From Loigolactobacillus iwatensis (GTDB lineage Bacteria > Bacillota > Bacilli > Lactobacillales > Lactobacillaceae): a stretch of 64,000 nucleotides of DNA. Location of the stretch: assembly GCF_003950295.1 (NCBI RefSeq), contig NZ_RHNP01000001.1, forward strand, positions 62,001 to 126,000, read 5' to 3'. The translations under genes and the position numbers were made by a program. Shown piece after piece: positions 7,512-15,675 of this stretch; the stretch's first letter is position 1; each line of letters starts with the position of its first letter. The notes under the pieces were generated by a model, which saw only the letters and a list, made by a program, of their open reading frames with translations, was not told where the DNA came from and did not search any database.

Positions 7512-8402
7512 TCAATTGGATTTACCCCACAAAAATTTTAATAGTGCTTGATCAACTACCGGATTATCTTCGTGTAATCGACTGTGTTCCGCCTGTGGCC
7601 CCGTAACTCGTTTTGTTTGGTAGCTGGCCGCACGTGCTTTAATGAGGTGTGCTAGCGACGTTGCAGAGACCACGGTCACTACTTTGTCCGAGTGACTACC
7701 ATCTTTTAGATCGCCATAGATATTAAGTACTTTGGTTTGTTTAGGAAAATGATTAGCCAAGCGCTCTAAACGTAGGTACTCCGGGTGGATAATTAATGGC
7801 TGGCCACCTTCTAGAAAATGATTAACGTTTGGGCGATCAGTCCAAGTCGTGCCATCACGTGGGTGAAATTTTTCAGTATGCCCAACAATCCCATCGAAGG
7901 GTCCAGCAATCGTCACCAACTTTTTTAACCGCGGCACATCCGCCTGATTACCATGATTCATGGCGTAATAAGTTGCGGCGTAAGCGCCCATCGAATGCCC
8001 AACAATATTAACCGTCTTAATCCCGTAACGTTTTTTTAGTTGCTGCATTAAAATGGTCAACCATTTTTCGTATTGTACTTCCCCAGCACGATTCCCCGTA
8101 AAAATAACCTGAATCAGAGGATTTTTCCGCCGATTTGACCAATAGCCACTGTAGCTAAACTGCCCACTAGGACTTACCGTAACGGTCAGACGCTTACGAC
8201 CGACGTGGGCGCTTTCAATCGCGGCAATCATTTGGTTACTGGAATAGGCACTACCACGCCAACCGTGAACAAAAACGGTTGGTGTCGTTGTGTAATTATA
8301 AATAGAACGTGTTTGTTGGCGCTGCTGTACGTAGCCGAAAACCCCTAAAATAACCAATAAACTCCCAATTAACGAAATACCCCAAAGCCATTTTTGTTTC
8401 AT
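7512..8402 (-). CDS. Membrane-anchored alpha/beta hydrolase, DUF915 family (paralogue 2)
   Basis: A 296-residue protein with an N-terminal hydrophobic anchor (about residues 5-25) and an extracytoplasmic hydrolase domain. Catalytic features are FVHGWRGSAYSSNQM, VGHSMGAY with the nucleophile Ser, an Asp in the GDLKDGSHSDKVV region and the terminal block HSRLHEDNPVVD with the His. The ATG at 8402 follows TGGAGGATA. It lies 17 bp after an acyltransferase gene on the same strand, so the two likely form an operon that adds and removes acyl groups on an envelope polymer, an inference. Confidence 0.87.
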   Translation of the reverse strand: MKQKWLWGISLIGSLLVILGVFGYVQQRQQTRSIYNYTTTPTVFVHGWRGSAYSSNQMIAAIESAHVGRKRLTVTVSPSGQFSYSGYWSNRRKNPLIQVIFTGNRAGEVQYEKWLTILMQQLKKRYGIKTVNIVGHSMGAYAATYYAMNHGNQADVPRLKKLVTIAGPFDGIVGHTEKFHPRDGTTWTDRPNVNHFLEGGQPLIIHPEYLRLERLANHFPKQTKVLNIYGDLKDGSHSDKVVTVVSATSLAHLIKARAASYQTKRVTGPQAEHSRLHEDNPVVDQALLKFLWGKSN

Positions 8403-8419
8403 TATCCTCCATCAATTCC

Positions 8420-9409
8420 TTAAATAGAATGTGGCACCAAAAATAACCGTCGTCCAAGTGCCTTAACTCTTCGACCAACAAACATCAAAGCAATTGGTAT
8501 TATGATACCAGCAAAACTTAGGATCAACCACCCATTAATATGAATTTGTTCTAAAATTGCGAAAACCAATTTGTGGGCGTACATAATAGTTAGCGTATGG
8601 CGGCCAATTAAAAGAAACAGATGCAATGCTGGTGTATATTGCAGCCAGTAAGCAAACATGAAGATCAATAAACAAAAGACTAACGGCACAGCAATCGTTA
8701 ACCATTTTTCAGTAATTGTGTGTGACTTTAAATAGAATTTAAAATCAAAAATTCCTTGTTGCTGGGCAATGATAAGCCCGCTGGCAAGAGTTGCAACCCC
8801 AATTAACAAGGGCCGATTGCTAATCCTTCGCTTAAGCAGTCGAAAACCACGATAACCAACGTAAGTGTAAAGCAAGGCGCATAACGCAACGTCGGCATCA
8901 CCTGGTAAAGGAAAGCCAAAAACTGCCTGCGCATTTTTATAGGTTACACCAATTACAAAAATGATTATTACAAGCAACCATTGCTGCCAACCAGTTTTAA
9001 TAAACGAAATAATCGCCACCGCGGCTGCAACTGCTAGTAAGTAAACTGTCATGTACCAAAAAGCACTCAGCGTCCCATTCAGTAACGTACCACCATAAAA
9101 TAGATCACCAATTGCTTGTAAGAAATTATTGACTGACATTTGTTCCATTACAGCATTAATAAGTGTTAATACAAAACCCACGAATAGGTATTGCAGGTAT
9201 AAGGGCAATAACTTCTCTTTCAAGAAGTTTAAATAATCTTTTTTAGCAACTGGTTTTAAAAAGAAGCCAGCCATAACGAAAAATAACGGCATGTGCCACC
9301 AGTACAAAACCTTAAAGAAAGTACCGTGAACTGGCGCAGCGTGACCGATGACTACTGCGATGATTCCTAATGCCTTTGCGATATCAATCCAATCAATCCT
9401 TCGCCGCAT
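8420..9409 (-). CDS. Acyltransferase family 3 integral membrane protein
   Basis: A 329-residue polytopic protein with about ten hydrophobic segments. The N-terminus reads RIDWIDIAKALGIIAVVIGHA, the hallmark of Acyltransferase_3 proteins with the catalytic His after TM1, followed by WWHMPLFFVMAGFF. ATG 9409 follows AAGGAGAT. Members O-acylate sugars or cell-envelope polymers using cytoplasmic acyl-CoA; the shorter length without an SGNH domain is like WecH/YiaH-type fucose or enterobacterial-antigen acetyltransferases. The DUF915 hydrolase follows in the same operon. Confidence 0.88.
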   Translation of the reverse strand: MRRRIDWIDIAKALGIIAVVIGHAAPVHGTFFKVLYWWHMPLFFVMAGFFLKPVAKKDYLNFLKEKLLPLYLQYLFVGFVLTLINAVMEQMSVNNFLQAIGDLFYGGTLLNGTLSAFWYMTVYLLAVAAAVAIISFIKTGWQQWLLVIIIFVIGVTYKNAQAVFGFPLPGDADVALCALLYTYVGYRGFRLLKRRISNRPLLIGVATLASGLIIAQQQGIFDFKFYLKSHTITEKWLTIAVPLVFCLLIFMFAYWLQYTPALHLFLLIGRHTLTIMYAHKLVFAILEQIHINGWLILSFAGIIIPIALMFVGRRVKALGRRLFLVPHSI

Positions 9410-9822
9410 AATCCATCTCCTTCACCGTTTGACTTCTACTTTTAAGCCTAAACGGGAAATGTGAAGATAAAGTGGTTAAACTTTTGGTGTTTTCCGAAAA
9501 TGTTGCTGTAAAATGCGACAGTTTCATTTCAAGCGCGCCAAATAACGCGCTTAATTTAATTTTACGTCACATTTAATCGTCTATTTTAAACAAATACTAA
9601 CTTGTCTTTCGTTATCAATTGAGCAACTAAAACGCCATACACTACAGATTAGATTTCATTTTGTGCACGTTCCGCCAGCGCCGGAATGGAACCTAACTAA
9701 GTCTGTTCACGTGTCATTCAGTGGCCCAGCAGCATAAGCATTATTTTTTATGGTGCTATAATTTAACTACTAACGCTACACTTCACCAGCTAGAACTTGA
9801 TTAAATTATTTCAGAAAAGGTA
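9410..9822. other. Long non-coding stretch upstream of the T-box leader
   Basis: No convincing ORF. It contains a GC-rich hairpin AAGCGCG/CGCGCTT (9531-9552) followed by TTAATTTAATTTT, and a second small hairpin GTTCC...GGAAC near 9668-9692. Nothing else is recognised. Confidence 0.4.
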
Positions 9823-9851
9823 TTGACGTTGTCTAAATTTACGTGTAAAGT
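9823..9851 (+). promoter_or_regulatory. Promoter of the T-box leader
   Basis: TTGACG (9823-9828), a 17-bp spacer and TAAAGT (9846-9851), directly upstream of the structured leader. Confidence 0.65.
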
Positions 9852-9857
9852 GAGAAA

Positions 9858-10160
9858 CATTAAATATAAATGATAAAAGCACATAACAATTTAATCGGAA
9901 TTAGCAAGCGTGTTTATCAACAGAAAATACCACCGCTGAGAAGGTATTAGGCCACTTGCAAAAAGGATAGATTGGTGTTACTTCTTGGCTTTAAGAAGTA
10001 GGTGTGGTCCGCCTTAACGGCTACGTTTATTGGTGTAGCATCTGCTGCGTCCGGAATCAATAAACGAACTGAGGCTATTGTTGTGAAACAGTAGCGAAAT
10101 TTAGGTGGTAACACGTGAAAACGTCCTACAGAGTATTTGCTCTGCAGGGCGTTTTTTATT
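9858..10160 (+). promoter_or_regulatory. T-box riboswitch leader for the ketopantoate-reductase-like gene
   Basis: The leader has T-box parts in order. A Stem I distal loop ACCGCTGAGAAGGT is closed by AATACC/GGTATT, and a lower helix is formed by GCAAG...CTTGC. An ACTTCTT/AAGAAGT hairpin and a CGTTTATTG/CAATAAACG stem follow. Then comes the T-box itself, TTAGGTGGTAACACG (10101-10115), and an intrinsic terminator ending in TTTTTTA. The UGGU bulge favours a tRNA with discriminator A. The specifier codon is ambiguous: the loop strand reads AAAAAGGATAG, so AAG and GAT are both possible. Confidence 0.8.
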
Positions 10161-10162
10161 TT
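10118..10162 (+). terminator. T-box-controlled intrinsic terminator
   Basis: AAAACGTCCT-ACAGAG pairs with CTCTGC-AGGGCGTTTT around TATTTG, then TTATTTTT. It partly overlaps the T-box antiterminator, as expected for alternative folding. Confidence 0.8.
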
Positions 10163-10213
10163 TATCATTAATATCACATTTATTTTTAATTAAAACTGAA
10201 AGGATGATTTTTT

Positions 10214-11209
10214 ATGAAATATACAATTATTGGTGCAGGCGCTATGGGGTATCGTTATGGTGTTTTATTACAAGAAAACGCTGGGGTTGATGTTGATTTT
10301 ATCGATACTTGGCAACCGAATGTTGAAAAAGTTCGCCAGCAAGGCGGCGTAACAGTTTCCCGGAATCATCAAAATCGACACATTGTCCCAATTAACATTT
10401 ATTACCCTGAAGAATATCAAGGCAAGCCTGATGTTTGGATTGTTTTCATGAAACAAATGCAGCTTGCTGACATGTTAAAACGTTGCGCGCCGTTATTTAA
10501 TGACCAGCAAATGGTCTTTTCCGCGATGAACGGCATGGGCCATATCGATAAATTGCGTAACTACTTTAATGATGACCAAATCATTGGTGGTACCGCCATG
10601 ATTGCGACTGTCCTTAACGGGCCGGCTGATGTTGATTTCATGGGTGAGTCCGGCGCCGGTGAAATGCATATGGCTAACTACACTGAAGAAATCAACAATA
10701 ACATTAAGGCCGTCGAAAAGGATTTTAAAGCGGCCAATCTAAATCCAATCATTACAACAAACTTTATGGGAACATTAATGTCGAAAGTGGTTTTCAACGC
10801 TGTCGTCAACACACTTTGCACGATGTTTGAACTTACAATGGGACAATTCATCGAATATCCCGGTGCTAAAGAAATGTCCACCCAGTTGATGAACGAATCT
10901 TATGATGCTTGTGAGCGCGCTGGAATTCAAATGATTGAAACCCGCCAACAAGAAATTGAATCCGTAGATTACGTTAGTCGGGTTAGTAACCCACTGCATT
11001 ACCCGTCTATGTACCAGGACTTTTCTAAAGGACGGCCAACAGAAGTTGATTACATCAATGGCTATATTGCCAAAATAGGCCGTGAGCATGATTATATCTG
11101 CCGAACACACGAATTTATCACCCACGAAGTACATTTGGCCGAAATGATGCGCAAGTATAAACAGGCACCAGCTAAACAGGCAGCCACCACGGAAAATAGT
11201 ATCGCTTAA
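10214..11209 (+). CDS. Ketopantoate reductase family protein (PanE/ApbA-like)
   Basis: A 331-residue protein: an N-terminal Rossmann domain with IIGAGAMGYRYG (NADP-binding GxGxMG) and a helical C-terminal domain with SKVVFNAVVNTLCTMFE, where the conserved Lys of the family is present. ATG 10214 follows GAAAGGATG. The family reduces 2-dehydropantoate to pantoate for coenzyme A, but many lactic-acid bacterial members reduce branched-chain or other 2-keto acids instead. Control by an amino-acid-sensing T-box favours a role in amino-acid-derived keto acid metabolism rather than plain vitamin synthesis, an inference. No panB or panC neighbour is present. Confidence 0.85.
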   Translation: MKYTIIGAGAMGYRYGVLLQENAGVDVDFIDTWQPNVEKVRQQGGVTVSRNHQNRHIVPINIYYPEEYQGKPDVWIVFMKQMQLADMLKRCAPLFNDQQMVFSAMNGMGHIDKLRNYFNDDQIIGGTAMIATVLNGPADVDFMGESGAGEMHMANYTEEINNNIKAVEKDFKAANLNPIITTNFMGTLMSKVVFNAVVNTLCTMFELTMGQFIEYPGAKEMSTQLMNESYDACERAGIQMIETRQQEIESVDYVSRVSNPLHYPSMYQDFSKGRPTEVDYINGYIAKIGREHDYICRTHEFITHEVHLAEMMRKYKQAPAKQAATTENSIA

Positions 11210-11216
11210 AACAACT

Positions 11217-11275
11217 AAAAAAGCGCAATCTAAAAGGCTAGGACTTTTATCCTAGCCTTTTAAATTGCGCTTTTT
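11217..11275. terminator. Bidirectional terminator containing the family-1 core stem
   Basis: A nearly perfect 25-bp stem: AAAAAGCGCAAT, TAAAAGGCTAGGA, a short loop, TCCTAGCCTTTTA, ATTGCGCTTTTT. It serves both the panE-like gene and the convergent hydrolase. Its central GGCTAGGAC...TCCTAGCC is the core motif of intergenic repeat family 1. Confidence 0.88.
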
Positions 11276-12041
11276 ATTGGTACAAATAGTTTGCAATTAA
11301 CTTATCAACATCGGGATTTTCGTGCAACATACTATGAAAAGTATGTAAAATATTACCGTGAATAGTTCGTGCTTGATAGCTCGCCACATACGGCTCAACT
11401 AATTTGCCCATTGCTAAATCATCGGCCACCGAAATGGCACCATCTGAGTGGTAATGATCAATTTCACCAGCAATATTCAAAATCTTTAAATTAGCAGGTA
11501 ACTGTTTAGCCTGTTGTTTTCGATTAGGATAGGTTGTCGCGATACTAACAAATTTTTCCGGTGTTGGTAAGTCTGGCCGCCCATTGGTAGCGGTTAGATA
11601 ATCAAAAATAATATTACCACCACTAGAATGACCAACTAAGTTAATGTTCTGAATATGGTAATCACGTTTTAGCGTTCGCATAACAGCCACTAACTGTTTG
11701 GACTCCTTTTTGGGCTCGGCGTCAGCGCTAAAGAGAATTTTAATCGTTGGATTATTCTTTAGTGGTGCCAACTTATGAACCTTGATCTGCCCCTTTTTGC
11801 TAACATTTACCGTTAGTGCATGCTGTGCAATATCGTAATGATTTAAGCGGTGAATCATCCCCGTAAAAGAATAACGCCCGTGTAAACCTGGTACAAAAAT
11901 AGTGGCAGTTTGTTCTTGTTTAACCGAGACATCTTTTAAGACCTGTGCACGTTGGTTGAAATAAACGTTCCAGCTTAACACACCAACAAAAATAACCGCC
12001 AAAACGCTGACAATAGCCTTACTAATCTTACGCATTTTCAC
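11274..12041 (-). CDS. Membrane-anchored alpha/beta hydrolase, DUF915 family (paralogue 3)
   Basis: A 255-residue, slightly shorter paralogue of the hydrolases at 2444 and 7512. Start chosen: GTG 12041, nine bases after AAGGAGAT; ATG 12035 is a close alternative. An N-terminal hydrophobic anchor is followed by VPGLHGRYSFTG in place of the HGW oxyanion motif of the other two. VGHSSGGN carries the nucleophile Ser, an Asp lies in the GEIDHYHSDGAIS region, and the terminal HSMLHENPDVD carries the His. Cotranscribed with the membrane protein gene upstream. Confidence 0.85.
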   Translation of the reverse strand: MKMRKISKAIVSVLAVIFVGVLSWNVYFNQRAQVLKDVSVKQEQTATIFVPGLHGRYSFTGMIHRLNHYDIAQHALTVNVSKKGQIKVHKLAPLKNNPTIKILFSADAEPKKESKQLVAVMRTLKRDYHIQNINLVGHSSGGNIIFDYLTATNGRPDLPTPEKFVSIATTYPNRKQQAKQLPANLKILNIAGEIDHYHSDGAISVADDLAMGKLVEPYVASYQARTIHGNILHTFHSMLHENPDVDKLIANYLYQ

Positions 12042-12070
12042 CCACCAGATCTCCTTTAAGCACAACTACC

Positions 12071-12664
12071 TCAACGTTTTTTATTAGTCGAATTACTACG
12101 CAATGCCACCCAAGCATTCGTTGCCAATCCCATTGCAAAGCCCAGTATCAATCCAAGCAGTAGCATAATCCAAAAAATCATCCCCACTACTTGATCCTCA
12201 TACCAAATTTCACCAAAGATTCCTAAGATTCCACCAATCACAAGACCAAACAACATTCGGCTTAAATAAAGCAACCAGATTGCTTGCTTGGTCTGATTAT
12301 CAATTTCGCGGTAATAAGCCTGCCACTGATTATATCGTTCGTCAACAACTAATGGATTATCCGGACTGTGACGAGTGAAAACTTTTTTTGCTTGCTCTAG
12401 GGCGGCCTGTTCGGTCATCTGTTTCTTTTCCACACAATCTTGAACGTAATCGGTCATGTACCCGGCCAGCTCCTCCGCCTCTTCCAAATGTGCCTGGGGA
12501 GCAATCCGTAAACCGCCTATTTGGTGATGGTGTCGGTTAATTTCAACATTAGCCCGCTCACCCATTCGTTCAAAATAGGTGGGTTCATCAGCGGTTAATG
12601 GCAATTTGGTGCACACCTTCGCGTATTTTTGAATCTGCGTTTGAATTTGTTTACTGACAGTCAA
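12071..12664 (-). CDS. Unrecognised membrane protein with a cytoplasmic helical domain
   Basis: A 197-residue protein. Residues 1-125 are soluble, charged and helical; about residues 128-150 and 158-185 are strongly hydrophobic, giving two membrane helices near the C-terminus and a basic tail (SNSTNKKR). An in-frame TGA lies three codons upstream, so TTG 12664 is the only early start, although its ribosome binding site (GGGATG) is weak. It stands 29 bp upstream of the DUF915 hydrolase on the same strand. No family assigned. Confidence 0.68.
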   Translation of the reverse strand: MTVSKQIQTQIQKYAKVCTKLPLTADEPTYFERMGERANVEINRHHHQIGGLRIAPQAHLEEAEELAGYMTDYVQDCVEKKQMTEQAALEQAKKVFTRHSPDNPLVVDERYNQWQAYYREIDNQTKQAIWLLYLSRMLFGLVIGGILGIFGEIWYEDQVVGMIFWIMLLLGLILGFAMGLATNAWVALRSNSTNKKR

Positions 12665-13228
12665 TTTAGTTCACATCCCACTAAACGTTTTAAAATTTTT
12701 ATAATTAACTTAACTTTAACATGGCAGAAATTGTTAATTGGACTAGAATCCAAAACTTGATAACTTCGTAATATCCTTACCTTAAAAATAACTTTAAGAG
12801 AATTTCTTACTATAGAGTCACGGACAGTTTGGTAGCTGAGCATCCTTGAGGCACACCTGTATTAGCACCCTTTAATTCAAAAATATCGTATCAAGTAACC
12901 AATTTTCAGAAATTTTCTTGACAAAATAAAATACACCGGTAAACTGGTGAAGTGGTCTAAATAGTAATAGTTACTTTTTAGAATACACTGACGACAGCTA
13001 ACTTTAGTATAACAATCTTAGTGTACACTTGAAATAATTTTGAGTGAAGCTACAACGTTACTAAATTGTGTTTGAAAATTAGTTTTATAAGTATTTTCTG
13101 ACTAATCCAGCGAATATTTAAAAAAGTAAGTTACTAGGTTTACCTCAGTGTGGTCAGTAATGTTTAGACTTCAAGTTTTTTAACACTTCCTAATACTAAC
13201 ACTTGATTTTTCGGAGGCTCTTATTCAA
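12665..13228. other. Control region and repeat remnant upstream of the metal transporter
   Basis: Contains the promoter/operator at 12918-12950. About 130 bp further on is a family-2-like repeat (13064-13190: TGTGTTTGAAAATTAG, TATTTTCTGACTAATCCAG, TTTAAAAAAG), which lies between the promoter and the first gene. No small gene is convincing. Confidence 0.5.
12918..12950 (+). promoter_or_regulatory. Promoter with metal-regulator-like palindrome
   Basis: TTGACA (12918-12923), 16 bp, TAAACT (12940-12945). An inverted repeat CACCGGT-AA-ACTGGTG (12934-12949) covers the -10 box. The segment TAAACTGGTGAA matches the AdcR zinc-box consensus TTAACYRGTTAA at ten of twelve bases, suggesting zinc-type repression. 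The distance to the first gene is unusually long (about 280 bp). Confidence 0.5.
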
Positions 13229-14146
13229 ATGAAGAAACGAAATTTAGGCTTATTATTTTTAATAATCGCACTTTTCTTAACCGGCTGTCAGGCAACTCAG
13301 CCAGTTAAACAAAAGGGGATCACTGTGATTAGTTCACTTGATTTTTATGGCGAAATTGCAAAGGCAGTCCTCGGTAATCATGGTCACGTACAATCAATTA
13401 TTACAAATCCAGCGATTGATCCTCATGACTTTGAACCGACAACACAAACAGCTAAAGACGTTGCTAAGGGCCAAATCATTCTATCAAATGGACTTGGCTA
13501 TGACAGTTGGATGCAAAAACTTGTTGAGGCCAACAACCAAAAAGGAGTAACCGATCTCCGTGTTGGCGAGGATATCATGAAAAAACAGGACGGCGATAAT
13601 GAACATCTCTGGTATAATAAAAAAACGGTACCCAAATTGGCCAATCGTTTAGCCGATTTATACGCAAAACGAGATCCAAAGCATAAAGCGGCTTACCATA
13701 AAAACGCTAAACAGTACATAAAATCATTGGCAACCCTTGATCGTAAAATTACGACAATTCGCCAACACAGTAACGGTGAAAAAGTAGATGTTAGCGAGCC
13801 AGTGTTTGACTACGCATTAGCCGAAACGGGCTACAAAATTAATAATACTCATTTCGCCAAATCAGTAGAGGATGGCACTGATCCTTCGCCGGCGGATATA
13901 AAGGCCATGCAAGCAGATATTAAGGGCCATAAAATCGCTTTTTTTGTTGAAAATACACAAGCAAATGACAAAATTATTAATAACCTTGTTAAGTTAGCTA
14001 AGGACAATAACGTCCCTGTTTTAAAAGTCACTGAAACTTTGCCTAAGGGACTGACTTATAAAGAATGGATGCTAAAGCAGTACAACCAACTTGAAACTAT
14101 TCAAAAGGGGCTAAACAATGACCGATCCAATTCTACGCGTAAATAA
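13229..14146 (+). CDS. Mn/Zn ABC transporter substrate-binding lipoprotein
   Basis: A 305-residue cluster-9 (TroA-like) binding protein. The signal peptide ends in the lipobox LTGC (Cys20), so it is lipid-anchored outside the membrane. Metal-ligand candidates are His in NPAIDPHDFEPT, His in NEHLWY, Glu in VSEPVFDYALAETGY and an acidic residue near FVENTQAND. Glu rather than His at the third site resembles manganese-binding members, while the promoter element looks zinc-type, so the metal is unresolved. There is no His-rich loop typical of ZnuA/AdcA. Start ATG 13229 follows CGGAGGC; the end overlaps the ATPase gene by 29 bases. Confidence 0.88.
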   Translation: MKKRNLGLLFLIIALFLTGCQATQPVKQKGITVISSLDFYGEIAKAVLGNHGHVQSIITNPAIDPHDFEPTTQTAKDVAKGQIILSNGLGYDSWMQKLVEANNQKGVTDLRVGEDIMKKQDGDNEHLWYNKKTVPKLANRLADLYAKRDPKHKAAYHKNAKQYIKSLATLDRKITTIRQHSNGEKVDVSEPVFDYALAETGYKINNTHFAKSVEDGTDPSPADIKAMQADIKGHKIAFFVENTQANDKIINNLVKLAKDNNVPVLKVTETLPKGLTYKEWMLKQYNQLETIQKGLNNDRSNSTRK

Positions 14147-14813
14147 CTTAAAAGTAACTTTTCCCAATCACCGTGTCTTTGAAAATTTAAACTTTAGTCT
14201 TCATAAAGGTGAATTTTTAAGTGTTGTTGGTGAAAATGGTGTTGGTAAAACGACTTTAATTCGAACAATCTTGCAACAGCTAAAACCTGCTGCCGGTAAC
14301 GTGCAGTTCTTTCCTAATCGCAAAGCAGTCACGTTTGGTTACGTTCCGCAGTTTCGCAACATTGATGAGGAATACCCCTTATCAATTCGCGATTTCATCA
14401 GCCTTAACTTAAGTGGTATTAAGTTGCCGTGGTTATCCCGTAAGGAACGGCAGCAAGTTGACCAGATTATTGCACAAACTAATCTCCAAAAAATCCAGAA
14501 TCGGCCATTAGGAATGGCTTCTGGCGGTGAAAAGCAAAAGGCCTATCTTGCTCAGGCCTTAGTTGAACAACCTAATCTGTTAATCTTGGATGAATCAACG
14601 GCTAGTTTAGATAACGTTATGAAATATGAATTGTTGGACCTGGTTAAACATTTCAACCAAGTAACGCAACTAAGTGTTATCTTTGTTACCCATGATTTAC
14701 CATTAGCACAAAAATACGCGGATAATTTTTTACTTTTACGGCCAACTAGTTTTAAGTACGGTCCGATTAGCGAATTAAGTGAGGCTGATGTCAAGGAGGT
14801 CAGTGATGTTTAG
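14118..14813 (+). CDS. Mn/Zn ABC transporter ATP-binding protein
   Basis: A 231-residue ABC ATPase: Walker A GENGVGKTT, Q-loop in GYVPQF, signature ASGGEKQK (degenerate LSGGQ), Walker B LLILDES, and H-loop VTHD. It begins inside the 3' end of the binding-protein gene and overlaps the permease gene by 8 bases, so the three products are made from one message. The complex imports divalent manganese or zinc. Confidence 0.92.
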   Translation: MTDPILRVNNLKVTFPNHRVFENLNFSLHKGEFLSVVGENGVGKTTLIRTILQQLKPAAGNVQFFPNRKAVTFGYVPQFRNIDEEYPLSIRDFISLNLSGIKLPWLSRKERQQVDQIIAQTNLQKIQNRPLGMASGGEKQKAYLAQALVEQPNLLILDESTASLDNVMKYELLDLVKHFNQVTQLSVIFVTHDLPLAQKYADNFLLLRPTSFKYGPISELSEADVKEVSDV

Positions 14814-15597
14814 TTTAGAATTTATGCGTAATGCCTTTGTTGCCAGTACTTTTATCGCGATCATTAGTGGCATTATTGGCGTCTTCGTCAGCGCACGAAA
14901 TATGTCTTTTTTAACCCATACTTTATCCGAAATTGGTTTTTCCGGTGCAGCATTTGGTGTCTTCATGAGCTGGCCACCGCTAAATGGTATGCTTTTATTT
15001 ACCATGGTTAGTTCGGTCATTGTAGGCCAACTAAGTGTTAAACAGGCCCGCCGTGAAGCATCAATTAGCGCGATTTCAAGCCTTTTCTTAGGCCTTGGTA
15101 TTTTATTTCTTTCCTTATCCAATAAAAATGCTAGCTATGCCACCAATATTTTATTCGGCAGTATCATTGGTATTAATCACACAAACGTGATTCAAGTAAT
15201 CGAGTTATCAGCCCTAGTCTTAATTATTATTGCCTTTGTTTACCGCGATTTAAAGTTTGATTCTTTTGACGCAATTGGCGCTCAGGTTAAGGGACTTTGG
15301 ACCAACGCTTTATCAATTATTTTTCTAGTCCTACTAGCACTTTCTGTCAGTGTTGCTGCCCAAATCGTCGGCTCACTTCTAATCTTTGTTTTATTAACCT
15401 TACCAGCCGCCAGTGCAAAATACTTTGTGCACACGGTTAGCGGAATGATGGTTGTCGCTATCCTAATGGCTCTAGTCGGCGTTTGGGGCGGCCTTTGCCT
15501 CGGTTACATTACTAACTGGCCAGTAAGTTTCTTCATTGCTTCGATTGAATGCTTGTTTTATTTTGCGGCTCTGGGTTATAATCGTTTGCGCCAGTAA
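14806..15597 (+). CDS. Mn/Zn ABC transporter permease (ZnuB/MntB type)
   Basis: A 263-residue polytopic protein with about eight hydrophobic segments, from ATG 14806 preceded by AAGGAGGT; the track-length start at 14779 has no ribosome binding site. The ABC-3 family pattern is visible as THTLSEIGFSGAAFG near the N-terminus and the conserved VGSLLIFVLLTLPAASAKY loop near residue 190. It forms the membrane pore of the cluster-9 importer with the two upstream proteins. Confidence 0.92.
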   Translation: MFSLEFMRNAFVASTFIAIISGIIGVFVSARNMSFLTHTLSEIGFSGAAFGVFMSWPPLNGMLLFTMVSSVIVGQLSVKQARREASISAISSLFLGLGILFLSLSNKNASYATNILFGSIIGINHTNVIQVIELSALVLIIIAFVYRDLKFDSFDAIGAQVKGLWTNALSIIFLVLLALSVSVAAQIVGSLLIFVLLTLPAASAKYFVHTVSGMMVVAILMALVGVWGGLCLGYITNWPVSFFIASIECLFYFAALGYNRLRQ

Positions 15598-15675
15598 ATA
15601 TTGGCCAAGCTAGAGTGTGTGCTTAGCCTCAAAATTTAAGCGCTGGTCAGTCTGCTTCAACTTGGAGGCAATAAA

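Noticed and set aside
9410-9822. Possible small RNA or riboswitch before the T-box
   Set aside because: Only weak hairpins without known consensus elements are visible; not enough to support a call.
12661-12843. 60-residue minus-strand ORF before the 12071 gene
   Set aside because: Its composition is that of AT-rich non-coding DNA, with no ribosome binding site; it overlaps the next start.
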